From: an uncultured Thermanaerothrix sp.
Lineage (GTDB): Bacteria; Chloroflexota; Anaerolineae; Anaerolineales; Anaerolineaceae
DNA: 64,000 nucleotides
Assembly: GCF_938028735.1 (NCBI RefSeq)
Contig: NZ_CALIMF010000015.1
Span: 62,001-126,000 of the forward strand
Direction of reading: 5' to 3'
Made by a program: the position numbers and the translations under genes. Positions 42,600 to 50,597 of the stretch are shown here, piece by piece (the first letter of the stretch is position 1; every line of letters starts with the position of its first letter). Below the pieces are notes generated by a model. It had not been told where the DNA came from and did not search any database. It was given only the letters and a program-made list of their open reading frames with translations.

Positions 42600-43031
42600 A
42601 TGGCGAAGATTGAAAAAACCATCTTGATCAATGCTCCTGTCGAGAAGGTCTTCGGGTTTATGTCTCAACCTGAAAACCTGCCCAGAATCTGGCCCAGCCT
42701 GCAGGAGATCAGGAATGTGCAGTCCTTACCCAATGGTGGTTATTCCTATGACTGGACCTATAAAATGGCGGGCATCCGTTTTGATGGGAAAGCGGAATGG
42801 GTTGAGTTTGTCAAGAATGAACGCATTCTCGATAAGAATGAGAGCAGCATCCCCAGCACCTTCATCTGGAGCTTTCAGGCAAAGGAGGGCGGCACACAAG
42901 TAACGCTGAACGTCGAATACACCATCCCGGGTTCAGTGACGAACAAACTGGCTGAGCCGATTATCCATAAGGTGAATGAACAGGAAGCGTTAACTGTTTT
43001 GGCAAACTTGAAGGCGTATATGGAAGGATAA
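42600..43031 (+). CDS. SRPBCC (START/Bet v1-like) family protein
   Basis: A 143-residue protein with the helix-grip pattern of SRPBCC domains: KTILINAPVEKVFGFMSQPENLPRIWPSL at the start, SYDWTYKMAGIRFDGKAEWVEF in the middle and EGGTQVTLNVEYTIPGS before the long C-terminal helix. The family binds hydrophobic ligands or acts as cyclases; ligand unknown. AAGGAG is ten bases before the ATG. It follows the ABM-like gene by 114 bases containing only a weak hairpin. Confidence 0.85.
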   Translation: MAKIEKTILINAPVEKVFGFMSQPENLPRIWPSLQEIRNVQSLPNGGYSYDWTYKMAGIRFDGKAEWVEFVKNERILDKNESSIPSTFIWSFQAKEGGTQVTLNVEYTIPGSVTNKLAEPIIHKVNEQEALTVLANLKAYMEG

Positions 43032-43038
43032 AATGGTT

Positions 43039-43069
43039 CCGCCGGTAGGGGCTTTTTATCTGCCGGCGG
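43039..43069 (+). terminator. Weak terminator-like hairpin after the SRPBCC gene
   Basis: CCGCCGG (43039-43045) pairs with CCGGCGG (43063-43069) around a 17-base loop containing a T run; no T tract follows the stem. Confidence 0.3.
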
Positions 43070-43235
43070 ACACCCACTCTACGTAATAGAATCAAGGATT
43101 TTGAGGAAATTTCCATTGTGTATCGTGATCTATTCGTGCTCACCAACGGAACAATTCTCTTGTTTATGGCTGTCTTTTTTACTAGCGAATGATAACACTT
43201 TACATCCACTGAATATGTGAACTGAAGTGGAAGCC

Positions 43236-43264
43236 TTGACGATCCTTCTAGAGCATGATAAACT
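43236..43264 (+). promoter_or_regulatory. Promoter of tRNA-Asp
   Basis: TTGACG (43236-43241), a 17-base spacer and TAAACT (43259-43264) place the transcription start about five bases before the tRNA. Confidence 0.7.
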
Positions 43265-43275
43265 ATCGCTCGGTT

Positions 43276-43348
43276 GGGGGCGTGGTGTAGCGGTTAACAT
43301 GCGGCCCTGTCAAGGCCGAGATCGCGGGTTCGAATCCCGTCGCTCCCG
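43276..43348 (+). tRNA. tRNA-Asp (anticodon GTC)
   Basis: A 73-base cloverleaf. The acceptor stem GGGGGCG pairs with CGCTCCC (one G-T pair), discriminator G. The anticodon stem CGGCC/GGCCG holds the loop CTGTCAA, so the anticodon is GTC for aspartate. The T arm is GCGGG-TTCGAAT-CCCGT. The 3' CCA is not encoded. It has its own promoter and terminator. Confidence 0.95.
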
Positions 43349-43364
43349 CTGCCGATGTTCAAAG

Positions 43365-43388
43365 ACCGGGTTGTGACCCCGGTTTTTG
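43365..43388 (+). terminator. Terminator of tRNA-Asp
   Basis: ACCGGG (43365-43370) pairs with CCCGGT (43378-43383) around a seven-base loop, followed by TTTT, 17 bases after the tRNA end. Confidence 0.75.
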
Positions 43389-43462
43389 ATTTTCTCCGCG
43401 AATTCCTTTTGCTCTTTCCATGGTGGTTGGTTCTAGACTCAAAAATGCAGGAGGCATGTTCT

Positions 43463-44260
43463 TTGATCAAGCCCCCCATGATGCTCTTGAGCCTTTTGCT
43501 TCTCTCCGCTTGTTCGTCCTTCGGTTTGTCCCAGCCGTTACCGGTGGAAATGGCGAGTACCCCGCTTACGGTTACCGCCTCTCTAACCCCCTCGCCTTCA
43601 TTGACGATCACACCCACTCTTACCTTTTCTCAAACTCCCACCTGTACGGGCACGCCTACCATTACCCATACCCCCACCATTACTTCAACGTCCACTATTA
43701 CCCTTACCCCCACCTTTGTTTTCCCCGAAGTCACGGTTAAGGTTCAAGCCCATTGCCGCTATGGCCCGGCACGCGCCTTTCTGCATGCAGCCGATCTGTA
43801 TCCTGGTGATCATGGCACTGTACGTGGCCGGTATCGGTATAGTGCCTGGCTATATGTGAAGTTTGATAAGCTCAAGTATTTTTGCTGGGTCTCACCTTCT
43901 GTAATCGAAGTAACAGGAGATATTACAAAGATTTATTTCACTGAGCCGCGATTGCCCGGACCAAGTGTATTGTATCCACCGCCAAATGATGTTCAGGCGA
44001 TTCGGGATGGAACGCAAGTTACTGTGTCCTGGAGTCGCGTATCAATGACCGAGGACGATGATCGGGGGTATCTCCTCGATGTTTTTGTTTGTCAGCAAGG
44101 TAACCTGATCTGGTGGCCTGTAGCGTTATCTGACCAATATCAGACCACTCACACGTTTATTGACGAACCGGGGTGCTCTCAACCTTCGGGGGGTGTACTT
44201 TATACGGTTGAGAAACACGGCTACTCTCATCCGGTTGCCATTCCGTGGCCCTCACCTTGA
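43463..44260 (+). CDS. Secreted lipoprotein with Pro/Thr linker and SH3-like domain
   Basis: About 265 residues. A TTG at 43463 has AGGAGG eight bases upstream and gives a neat lipoprotein signal (MIKPPMMLLSLLLLSA-C17). The longer frame from 43355 would start inside the tRNA terminator and is rejected. After the lipobox comes a Thr/Pro/Ser-rich spacer of about 70 residues with TPT-type repeats. Next is a beta domain with HCRYGPARAFLHAADLYPGD, resembling bacterial SH3 domains, then a fibronectin-like beta domain (VTVSWSRVSMTEDD). It is probably anchored on the outer face of the membrane. Function unknown. Confidence 0.7.
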   Translation: MIKPPMMLLSLLLLSACSSFGLSQPLPVEMASTPLTVTASLTPSPSLTITPTLTFSQTPTCTGTPTITHTPTITSTSTITLTPTFVFPEVTVKVQAHCRYGPARAFLHAADLYPGDHGTVRGRYRYSAWLYVKFDKLKYFCWVSPSVIEVTGDITKIYFTEPRLPGPSVLYPPPNDVQAIRDGTQVTVSWSRVSMTEDDDRGYLLDVFVCQQGNLIWWPVALSDQYQTTHTFIDEPGCSQPSGGVLYTVEKHGYSHPVAIPWPSP

Positions 44261-44268
44261 AAAGTACT

Positions 44269-44934
44269 CTAGCGAGGTAGAGGTTTGGGGCCGTAGCGTG
44301 AGAGATAGGCCTCACGCAGGGCTATGCATTCGGCTTCGTCGAGAGTTTTCACTTGTGCACCCATGGCACGTGCAAGAATCACCAGACGTGCTGATGTCTC
44401 GGCGGCAAGGGTGGTGCTATAAGCCTGTTCCAGGTTAGGTCCTACGGTGACCAGCCCATGATTAGCCATGACACAAGCTACCCCTGTTTTGCCCATCGCT
44501 TTCTGAGTAACTTCTGCCACTTCTTCGGTGCCAGGCCGAGCATAGGGCGCCACTGGAACGGGCCCAGAGAGTAGAGTGGCCGACTCAATCAGTACCATTG
44601 GGATGGGCTCGTAAATGATCCCAAACACTGAGGCATAAGGGGCATGCGTGTGAATTACGGCTCTAACATCTGGGCGCGTATGGTAAAACTGCATGTGCAA
44701 AGCAATCTCGCTGGTGGGCTGCCACTTTCCCTCAATGATTTTCCGGTTCAGATCAATCACGACAATGTCCTCTGGGGTGCGCAGATGATAAGGGACAGCG
44801 CTGGGAGTAATGGCAATCAGCCTACTGTCTACGTCTATGGCGCTGATGTTTCCCTGTCCTCCATGTGCCAAACCGTTGACAACCATACGATTACCAATTT
44901 CTACTATTTGCTCACGCAGATCTCTGAGGATCAT
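44269..44934 (-). CDS. Class II aldolase/adducin-family protein (FucA / 5-deoxyribulose-phosphate aldolase type)
   Basis: A 221-residue zinc aldolase. The metal ligands are His95 and His97 (IHTHAPYA) and His159 (ANHGLVTVG), with the catalytic Glu76 in SEIALHMQFY. GGQGNISAID at 25-34 binds the phosphate. Class II aldolases of this size include fuculose-phosphate aldolase, MtnB-like dehydratases and the Ald2/DrdA enzymes that split methylthioribulose- or deoxyribulose-1-phosphate to DHAP and an aldehyde. The neighbouring MtnA-like isomerase (21 bases upstream in the operon) and the phosphorylase further up favour the last activity. This is inferred from context. Confidence 0.85.
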   Translation of the reverse strand: MILRDLREQIVEIGNRMVVNGLAHGGQGNISAIDVDSRLIAITPSAVPYHLRTPEDIVVIDLNRKIIEGKWQPTSEIALHMQFYHTRPDVRAVIHTHAPYASVFGIIYEPIPMVLIESATLLSGPVPVAPYARPGTEEVAEVTQKAMGKTGVACVMANHGLVTVGPNLEQAYSTTLAAETSARLVILARAMGAQVKTLDEAECIALREAYLSRYGPKPLPR

Positions 44935-44955
44935 AGCTAAACCTCTGACTTTATT

Positions 44956-46026
44956 CTAATCCAGCGGGCTCTCGGCCGAAAAATTGCGAGCAAGATCGTA
45001 AGGTGAAAAAACGCCCTTAGAGGTTACTACAGCCCCGACTAAATGGGGCGGTGTGATATCAAAAGCGGGATAATAACCCCGAACACCTTCCATGGTAGTG
45101 GGAACTCCCATTGCATGAAGGACCTCTTGTGGATCACGTTCCTCGATTTTCACCGAGGTGATTCGGGCATGACTGCGCGACGGATTGCCCAAGACATAGT
45201 AGGGAACGCCGTGATGATGAGCCGCTAAGGCAATTTGAAAGGTGCCAACTTTGTTGACGACGTGACCATCGAGGGTAATAACATCAGCAGCGGAGATAAA
45301 GACCTGGGCCATTTTGCGGGAGAGTATATAAGCGGGCATGTTATCTGTGATGACGGTTACTGGAACATCTAAACCCCGTGCCACCGAGGCAGTCAAGCGT
45401 GCCCCTTGGAGGTAAGGCCGCGTTTCTGGACAAATGAGGGCTATGTCTTTCCCGCGTTCTTGGGCCACTAAGAGTGTGAAGCCAATTAGTGTTTCAGCGA
45501 AGCATTGGGTGAGGATAGTAATCTGATCGGGAAGAAGGTCTACTGCGTAGGAGGCAATCTTGCGTGCATTGCGGTAACGCTCATCCAAAATACGGTAGAC
45601 GTGAGACAGGGTGATCTCTTCGGGGTCCTGCCCCTGTTTCAAGGCTTCCTCAGCCAGTTGGCGGAGGTGCTCTATTTGCCGAGCCAAATCCTGTGAAGTC
45701 GTTGGGCGGGCATGAGACAACTCATGGGCGGCTTGTTTAAGGATGGTCACCGCCTCATCGATGGGTTTTCCCCGGGCTTCACGTGCAGCGCTGACCATTC
45801 CCAATGAGGCAACTAGGCGCGGCCCTCCACTTTGGGTGACCATATCCCGGATGGCTTGAGCTGCCTGGTGGTAGTTTTCGCAACGCACAAATTCCACTTT
45901 GTGCGGATAGATGCGCCGATCAAGAACAAAGATCACGCCGTTTTCATATCTGGCAACGTTCTCGTACTGTAATAGGAAAGGGAGACCCTTATCTGCGCGT
46001 TCACTCAACACCTCTTCAATCTTCAT
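44956..46026 (-). CDS. MtnA-like sugar-1-phosphate isomerase (eIF2B/MtnA family)
   Basis: A 356-residue protein of the MtnA/eIF2B-alpha fold. The catalytic cysteine is at 175 (ILTQC) and the catalytic aspartate at 248 (SAADVI). ETRPYLQGARLTA and VNKVGTFQIALAAHHHGVPYYV are typical. The loop after the cysteine differs from true methylthioribose-1-phosphate isomerases: CFAE replaces CNTG, and AADV replaces GADR. So it may be a 5-deoxyribose-1-phosphate or broader-range isomerase. It opens a ribose-1-phosphate to the ribulose form that the next gene's aldolase could cleave. Clean SD (GAGG) before the ATG. Confidence 0.83.
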   Translation of the reverse strand: MKIEEVLSERADKGLPFLLQYENVARYENGVIFVLDRRIYPHKVEFVRCENYHQAAQAIRDMVTQSGGPRLVASLGMVSAAREARGKPIDEAVTILKQAAHELSHARPTTSQDLARQIEHLRQLAEEALKQGQDPEEITLSHVYRILDERYRNARKIASYAVDLLPDQITILTQCFAETLIGFTLLVAQERGKDIALICPETRPYLQGARLTASVARGLDVPVTVITDNMPAYILSRKMAQVFISAADVITLDGHVVNKVGTFQIALAAHHHGVPYYVLGNPSRSHARITSVKIEERDPQEVLHAMGVPTTMEGVRGYYPAFDITPPHLVGAVVTSKGVFSPYDLARNFSAESPLD

Positions 46027-46046
46027 GTTGCCTCCTCAATACGATG

Positions 46047-46826
46047 TTAAAAAATTGGGCGACAGGATGCACCCCCATCAATGACCAGATTAGCACCCGT
46101 GATCCATGCAGCAGCGGGTGAAGCCAGGAAGAAGCAGGCTTCGGCGATTTCCTCGGGTTGCCCCATCCGTCGTAGAGGGGCCGTTTCAAGCCAGGATTGG
46201 ACTCCCTGGGGCCAAGCGTCCTCGATTCCTGGGCGAGCGATTAGGCCTGGTGACACTGCATTTACCCGTATTCCATAAGGTCCCAATTCGTAAGCAGCCG
46301 CTCGTGTCAACATGATGACAGCGGCCTTGGCGGAACTATAATGACTGTGTCCCGCAGCTGGAGACAAGCCTTCAATAGAAGCAATGTTGAGAATAGCCCC
46401 CCCATTTCCCTGGTTTATCATTTGACGCCCTACTTTTTTGATACTGATAAACACGGCGTGTAGGTTGATATCGAGCACTTTCTGCCATTCTATAACAGGG
46501 AGGTCTAAAAGGGGGGAAACGGGGTAGGTACCGGCATTGTTAATCCATACGTCTACTCGAGTATAGGTGTCCAGCGTCGCTTTAAGCAACGCTTCAACCC
46601 CATCTTCTTCGCTTAGGTTAGCCTGAACATAAATCGCTTTTCCCCCGGACTGTTGAATTTCTTCTTGAAGAGACTGAACAGCCTTGGAGTGGGTAAAATA
46701 ATGGAGAACGGTTGCGGCGCCTGCAGATGCAAAGCGTCGGGCTAGTGCTTGGCCTAGCCATCCACTGGCGCCGGTAATGACAACCACCTTATCGTGCATG
46801 TCCAACCAGGAAGGAAAATTGCTCAT
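46047..46826 (-). CDS. SDR-family oxidoreductase (FabG-like)
   Basis: A 259-residue short-chain dehydrogenase. The nucleotide loop is VVITGASGWLGQALARRFA, with NNAGTYPVSP, the catalytic Ser in NIASIEG, and Tyr/Lys in HYSSAKAA. A C-terminal TGANLVIDGGASCRP completes the standard fold. The short N-terminal extension is normal. It ends 20 bases before the isomerase gene. In this operon it may reduce or oxidise the aldehyde released by the aldolase, or act on an intermediate sugar; neither is proven. Its start is only 35 bases from the divergent cupin gene. Confidence 0.88.
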   Translation of the reverse strand: MSNFPSWLDMHDKVVVITGASGWLGQALARRFASAGAATVLHYFTHSKAVQSLQEEIQQSGGKAIYVQANLSEEDGVEALLKATLDTYTRVDVWINNAGTYPVSPLLDLPVIEWQKVLDINLHAVFISIKKVGRQMINQGNGGAILNIASIEGLSPAAGHSHYSSAKAAVIMLTRAAAYELGPYGIRVNAVSPGLIARPGIEDAWPQGVQSWLETAPLRRMGQPEEIAEACFFLASPAAAWITGANLVIDGGASCRPIF

Positions 46827-46861
46827 GGGATATCTCGCAGAATATCAGAGAGGAGTGTAGA

Positions 46862-47404
46862 ATGCCATCACGGCCTTCGATAAATGAGATCATTCGTCTT
46901 TTCAACCTCAAACCTCTGCCGGCTGAGGGGGGACTGTTTGCGCAAACCTATGTCAGCGACGAGGTCATCCCACCCGAGGGTCTCCCTATACGTTATGGTG
47001 GGGTTTCCAAACCGTTTGGTACAGCCATCTTTTATTTTTTGACATCTGACCCCGACTCGTTCTCCGCGCTTCACCGCTTGCCCACAGATGAGATATACCA
47101 CTTTTACCTTGGAGATCCAGTTGAAATGCTGCTGCTTTACCCAGATGGTTCGAGCCGGAGGGTCATTTTGGGGCAAGATATTATGGCGGGGCAATCTATT
47201 CAGTGGATTGTCCCGCGGGGAATTTGGCAGGGATCGCGGCTGTTGCCGGGGGGTGAGTATGCTCTGTTGGGAACAACTATGGCTCCCGGATTTACGCCGG
47301 AAGATTATGAGGAAGGCGAGCGCAACCTGCTCCTTGTGCAATATCCCCGTGAAGTAGACCTTATATTGCGCTTGACCCGTTCGATGAGCAATTCTCAGGG
47401 ATGA
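46862..47404 (+). CDS. DUF985 cupin-domain protein
   Basis: A 180-residue single-domain cupin of the DUF985 (Cupin_5) family: LFNLKPLPAEGGLFAQTY at the start, TAIFYFLTSDPDSFSALHRLPTDEIYHFYLGDPVEML with the metal-site His and Glu residues, and GSRLLPGGEYALLGTTMAPGF. Function unknown; related proteins bind small sugar or nucleoside-like ligands in some structures. It is the only plus-strand gene between 44.3 and 55.6 kb, wedged between SDR and MtaD genes, with GAGGAG before its ATG. It ends eight bases from the convergent mtaD stop. Confidence 0.85.
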   Translation: MPSRPSINEIIRLFNLKPLPAEGGLFAQTYVSDEVIPPEGLPIRYGGVSKPFGTAIFYFLTSDPDSFSALHRLPTDEIYHFYLGDPVEMLLLYPDGSSRRVILGQDIMAGQSIQWIVPRGIWQGSRLLPGGEYALLGTTMAPGFTPEDYEEGERNLLLVQYPREVDLILRLTRSMSNSQG

Positions 47405-47412
47405 CGACTTTT

Positions 47413-48750
47413 TCATGGTTGATGGTAAACACGATCTGAATAGAAGCCCGCAATCTTCGTCGCAAGCACTTTCATTTCCGTCTTGATGCGTTCCTCATCT
47501 ACGGTTAGCAAAGTACCCTCGTGGAGGACAAGATTACCATCAATGATCACATTCCGAACATCACTGCTTTTGGCTGCGTAGACAAGATGCGAGATCAAGT
47601 CGTACTGGGGGACTAGGTGAGCGCTGCTCAGGCTGACGGTGATGGCATCAGCCCGTTTTCCTATCTCTAGACTGCCAATGAGATGATCCAATCCTAGAGC
47701 CCTAGCCCCTCCCAGAGTGGCCATGCGCAAGACTTCCGTGGCTGTAACAACCGTGGGATCTTCAGAAATCCCTTTATGAATTAGCGCGGCGGTGCGCATT
47801 TCGCCCCACAGGTCCAAGTCGTTATTCGAAGCCGCTCCATCGGTACCCAAGCCGAGGGTAACGCCGTTTTTCAATAGGGCAGGGATTGGGGCGACACCAG
47901 ATCCGAGCTTAAGGTTAGACTCGGGGCAGTGGATGACGGCCACACCCTTTTGGGAGAGTTGTTCAATCTCATCCTCTTGTAGGTGGACGCAATGCACCAG
48001 CACTATTCCGGGATGGAGCATTCCCAAGGACTCTAGGTAACCTATTGGTGTCTTGCCAGTGCGACTAAGCAGAGTTTGGACTTCGGTGCGTGTCTCACTG
48101 GCGTGAGTGATTAGTGGAAGGCGGTAATCTAGTGCTAGGCGATGGGCAAGTTTGAGCGACTCTTGTGATACTGTATAGGTGGAGTGTACTTGTACACAGG
48201 GATGAATGCGTGAATGCCCCATATGGGTTTCGATAAATCTGCGCACAAGCGTTTCCTTATTCTGAGCATCCGCTTTTCCTACGGTATCAATGAGGCCAAT
48301 ACCATTGACTAGACGTAAACCGGTAATGAATGCGGCTTCATTAGTAGAGTCGGCATGCCAGTACATATCGGCGGCGGTGGTAATTCCAGCACGAATCATT
48401 TCGATGAACGCAAGAGTGCTGGCTTTTTGAACATTTTCAGGAGTGGCGAAGCGCATTTCCATGGGCCAGATCTTGTTCAACCAGGGTTCCAAAGGGATAT
48501 CATCGGCGAAACCCCGGAAAAGGGTCATGGCGGCGTGGGTATGGGCGTTTACCAGACCTGGCATAAGAACTTGATGGCTTCCGTCAATGGTTACTTTGGC
48601 CTGATGATGGGCGAATTTTTCCTCAGGCCCTAGATCCACAATAACGTTATTCTTAATCGCCATAGCGCCTGAGGGAATAATAGTGTTTGAAGCATCCAAG
48701 GTGAGAATGGTGGCTGACTTGATCAGAATATCATAAGGCTGTTGATTCAT
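47413..48750 (-). CDS. mtaD: 5-methylthioadenosine/S-adenosylhomocysteine deaminase (MtaD family)
   Basis: A 445-residue amidohydrolase: NAHTHAAMTLFRGFADDIPLEPWL with the HxH zinc ligands, ITHASETRTE, VLVHCVHL and LGLGTDGAASNNDLDLWGEM with the catalytic Asp. Phe-Arg-Gly-Phe-Ala-Asp after the HxH motif and the W-L-x-x-x-I-W-P segment are strong marks of MTA/SAH deaminases. It converts MTA or SAH (and in some homologues 5'-deoxyadenosine) to the inosine form. The nearby phosphorylase has the matching 6-oxopurine-type binding loop. A weak GAGG precedes the ATG. Confidence 0.9.
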   Translation of the reverse strand: MNQQPYDILIKSATILTLDASNTIIPSGAMAIKNNVIVDLGPEEKFAHHQAKVTIDGSHQVLMPGLVNAHTHAAMTLFRGFADDIPLEPWLNKIWPMEMRFATPENVQKASTLAFIEMIRAGITTAADMYWHADSTNEAAFITGLRLVNGIGLIDTVGKADAQNKETLVRRFIETHMGHSRIHPCVQVHSTYTVSQESLKLAHRLALDYRLPLITHASETRTEVQTLLSRTGKTPIGYLESLGMLHPGIVLVHCVHLQEDEIEQLSQKGVAVIHCPESNLKLGSGVAPIPALLKNGVTLGLGTDGAASNNDLDLWGEMRTAALIHKGISEDPTVVTATEVLRMATLGGARALGLDHLIGSLEIGKRADAITVSLSSAHLVPQYDLISHLVYAAKSSDVRNVIIDGNLVLHEGTLLTVDEERIKTEMKVLATKIAGFYSDRVYHQP

Positions 48751-48776
48751 GGGTGCCTCGTTGGTATCCCAATAAG

Positions 48777-48804
48777 AGCAGGGAGTGGAAGACCACTCCC
48801 TGCT
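48777..48804 (-). terminator. Strong hairpin between the ECF S-component and mtaD genes
   Basis: AGCAGGGAGTGG (48777-48788) and CCACTCCCTGCT (48793-48804) form a perfect 12-pair stem with a four-base loop. On the minus strand it is followed by CTTATT, a poor T tract, so it may terminate part of the transcripts or stabilise the upstream message. Confidence 0.45.
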
Positions 48805-48820
48805 TCAAGGGGAGGTTTAT

Positions 48821-49654
48821 TTATTCGGTCTCTTCGACGAATTGCTCACGCCCTGACATCATCAAGCTGCCAATAATAATCAAGATGATGAAGGGGAGCA
48901 CTCCCAGCCACACCCCTACTTGACCTTTTGCTCCAGAGCCAAACTGGAAGAGCGCCTGCCCATAGAGCCCAGTGGAAATGCCAACTCCCACAATCAGGCC
49001 CCCCAAGGAGCCAACAATGGCGAGAATGGCGCCCAGCTGGCGGGCAAAACCAGGTGAAACATCTTCTTTGCTCATGATATCGGTCCAGATCAACCCCCAT
49101 TGCTTAACTCGGGGGTACAAGAGAAGGAGCAAAGGCGGGCCAAGAACTAGCTCGGCAATGGCGTTGTTAAGGGTGATGACGACCGAGAGGAAGGCAAAGG
49201 GGATCAGGCCAGCCAGATCCAGGTACCAAGCGATAATGATAGCGCAGGCAGCTGCTGAGACGATCACAATGATGATATAGGCCAGAAGCTTGCGCCAGGA
49301 ATTGATGGTTTGCGAAACATCGTTTGCTGGTACCAGGCCGAGGGCGCCCCACATTTTGTAAGGCAAAAAGCCGAGGAAAAAGTTACCGAAGAAACCGAAG
49401 ATGCTTCCCCAGCCCAGAGTGCCTCCAAAGATGTCGCCAATCGTATTACCGATGGCAGAACCCCACGCGCCGGCTGGGCCGAACATCAACCCGAAGATCA
49501 CGGGAAACACATTAGCCGGGCGAACTTCTGTAATGCCTGGGACAATTGGAATTCCACCTTTGAAGGGGATAAGCACGGCAGCATAGATTGCGGCAGAGAG
49601 TGCAGTGAGGATAATCATTCGGGTGTTCTTCCACATTGAAAAAACTTCTCTCAT
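48821..49654 (-). CDS. ECF transporter S component (substrate-binding membrane protein)
   Basis: A 277-residue membrane protein with about seven hydrophobic segments. The N-terminus MIILTALSAAIYAAVLIPFK, the stretch GITEVRPANVFPVIFGLMFG and GAWGSAIGNTIGDIFGGTLGW are typical of QueT-like ECF S components, including the AxxxA-type helix 1 that docks onto EcfT. The ligand cannot be read directly. The genes around it (deaminase, phosphorylase, isomerase) suggest a methylthio- or deoxynucleoside. The ATG at 49654 has AGGAGG seven bases upstream and is chosen over 49705. Confidence 0.82.
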   Translation of the reverse strand: MREVFSMWKNTRMIILTALSAAIYAAVLIPFKGGIPIVPGITEVRPANVFPVIFGLMFGPAGAWGSAIGNTIGDIFGGTLGWGSIFGFFGNFFLGFLPYKMWGALGLVPANDVSQTINSWRKLLAYIIIVIVSAAACAIIIAWYLDLAGLIPFAFLSVVITLNNAIAELVLGPPLLLLLYPRVKQWGLIWTDIMSKEDVSPGFARQLGAILAIVGSLGGLIVGVGISTGLYGQALFQFGSGAKGQVGVWLGVLPFIILIIIGSLMMSGREQFVEETE

Positions 49655-49781
49655 TTTGGGCCTCCTGGCAGCAGATATAGATAGGGAGAGACTAAAGACG
49701 GGCAAAGGCTGGATGCAGGGGGTTCGGGAATTAACTACTTTCGATAGGGGGTCCTCCTTTCTGATCGGGTTTGAAGAGCGC

Positions 49782-50573
49782 TTAGGCGCGTTCTTCCTCG
49801 GGGGGATGAAATGTTAATCGGGCAGATTCGCAATCACATGTTGCAAACTCCGAACTTTGCAGGGTTTGCAAAAACAACTTTAGGATGTTTTTCTTTAATG
49901 CTCCCAGACCTTCTTCGATAAAAGTAATTTCTTTCCCCGATTCGACTCCGGCTGCCCAATTGATAGAATAAGCCAAGGCTGCGTAGTGAAGGCCCAGTTC
50001 GCGTGCCAATGGAGCCTCAGGAACACCGGTCATTCCAACTACATCGCCTCCCAGGATGGAGAACATGCGAATCTCGGCAGCCGTTTCCAGTCGTGGACCG
50101 TTTGTGCATACATAGGTGCCCTTGGGCGAAATTTTTAGTCCCATTGCAGTGCCAAGATCAATCAGGCGTTGCCGTAATGCTGGACAGTAGGGGTATGACA
50201 TCAGGGTATGAGCGAACCCTTCTTTTCCACCGTTGAAAAACGTGTTTTCTCGATTTTGAGTAAAATCAAGAAACTGGTCTACAGCCACTAGACTGCCAGG
50301 TGGTAAATGGGCGGAAATGGAACCGACGGCTAGGGTAGCCAGGACATGGGTAACACCCAACTGATGAAGTGCTTTGATGTTGGCACGGTAGTTAATTCGG
50401 TGGGGAGGAATGCTATGGGTTGTTCCGTGACGGGGAAGGAAGAAGATATCTTCCCACTCCTTCTCACCTCGGAATAGTGAAACCTCTCCATAGGGCGTCT
50501 GAACGAGCTCTGAGCGTAGATGAACGCCCTCTAGAGTGTCAAAACCCGTTCCTCCGATAATGGCTGCACGCAT
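49782..50573 (-). CDS. S-methyl-5'-thioinosine (or thioadenosine) phosphorylase
   Basis: A 263-residue phosphorylase of the MTAP/PNP family: AAIIGGTGFDTLEGV, FFLPRHGTTHSIPPHRINYRAN (phosphate and dimer site), and VVGMTGVPEAPLARELGLHYA. In adenine-specific MTAPs the purine-binding loop carries Asp-Tyr-Asp; here it reads SINWAAG (203-209, Asn205), as in 6-oxopurine and MTI-type enzymes. So it should prefer the deaminated substrate made by MtaD, releasing hypoxanthine and (methylthio)ribose-1-phosphate. This is an inference from that loop and the mtaD neighbour. It starts 24 bases after the ecfT stop. Confidence 0.85.
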   Translation of the reverse strand: MRAAIIGGTGFDTLEGVHLRSELVQTPYGEVSLFRGEKEWEDIFFLPRHGTTHSIPPHRINYRANIKALHQLGVTHVLATLAVGSISAHLPPGSLVAVDQFLDFTQNRENTFFNGGKEGFAHTLMSYPYCPALRQRLIDLGTAMGLKISPKGTYVCTNGPRLETAAEIRMFSILGGDVVGMTGVPEAPLARELGLHYAALAYSINWAAGVESGKEITFIEEGLGALKKNILKLFLQTLQSSEFATCDCESARLTFHPPEEERA

Positions 50574-50597
50574 TGGATCATCTTCTCCTTGGGATGG

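Noticed and set aside
43355-43462. N-terminal part of the longer frame before the lipoprotein
   Set aside because: It would begin in the tRNA-Asp terminator; the TTG at 43463 has an ideal ribosome-binding site and makes a clean lipoprotein signal.
43620-43740. CRISPR-like or tandem repeat
   Set aside because: The repetitive ACC/CAC pattern is only the Thr/Pro-rich linker of the lipoprotein; there are no regular spacers.
46868-47416. 182-codon minus-strand frame opposite the cupin gene
   Set aside because: The plus-strand frame matches DUF985 over its length; the minus frame matches nothing and overlaps the mtaD stop.
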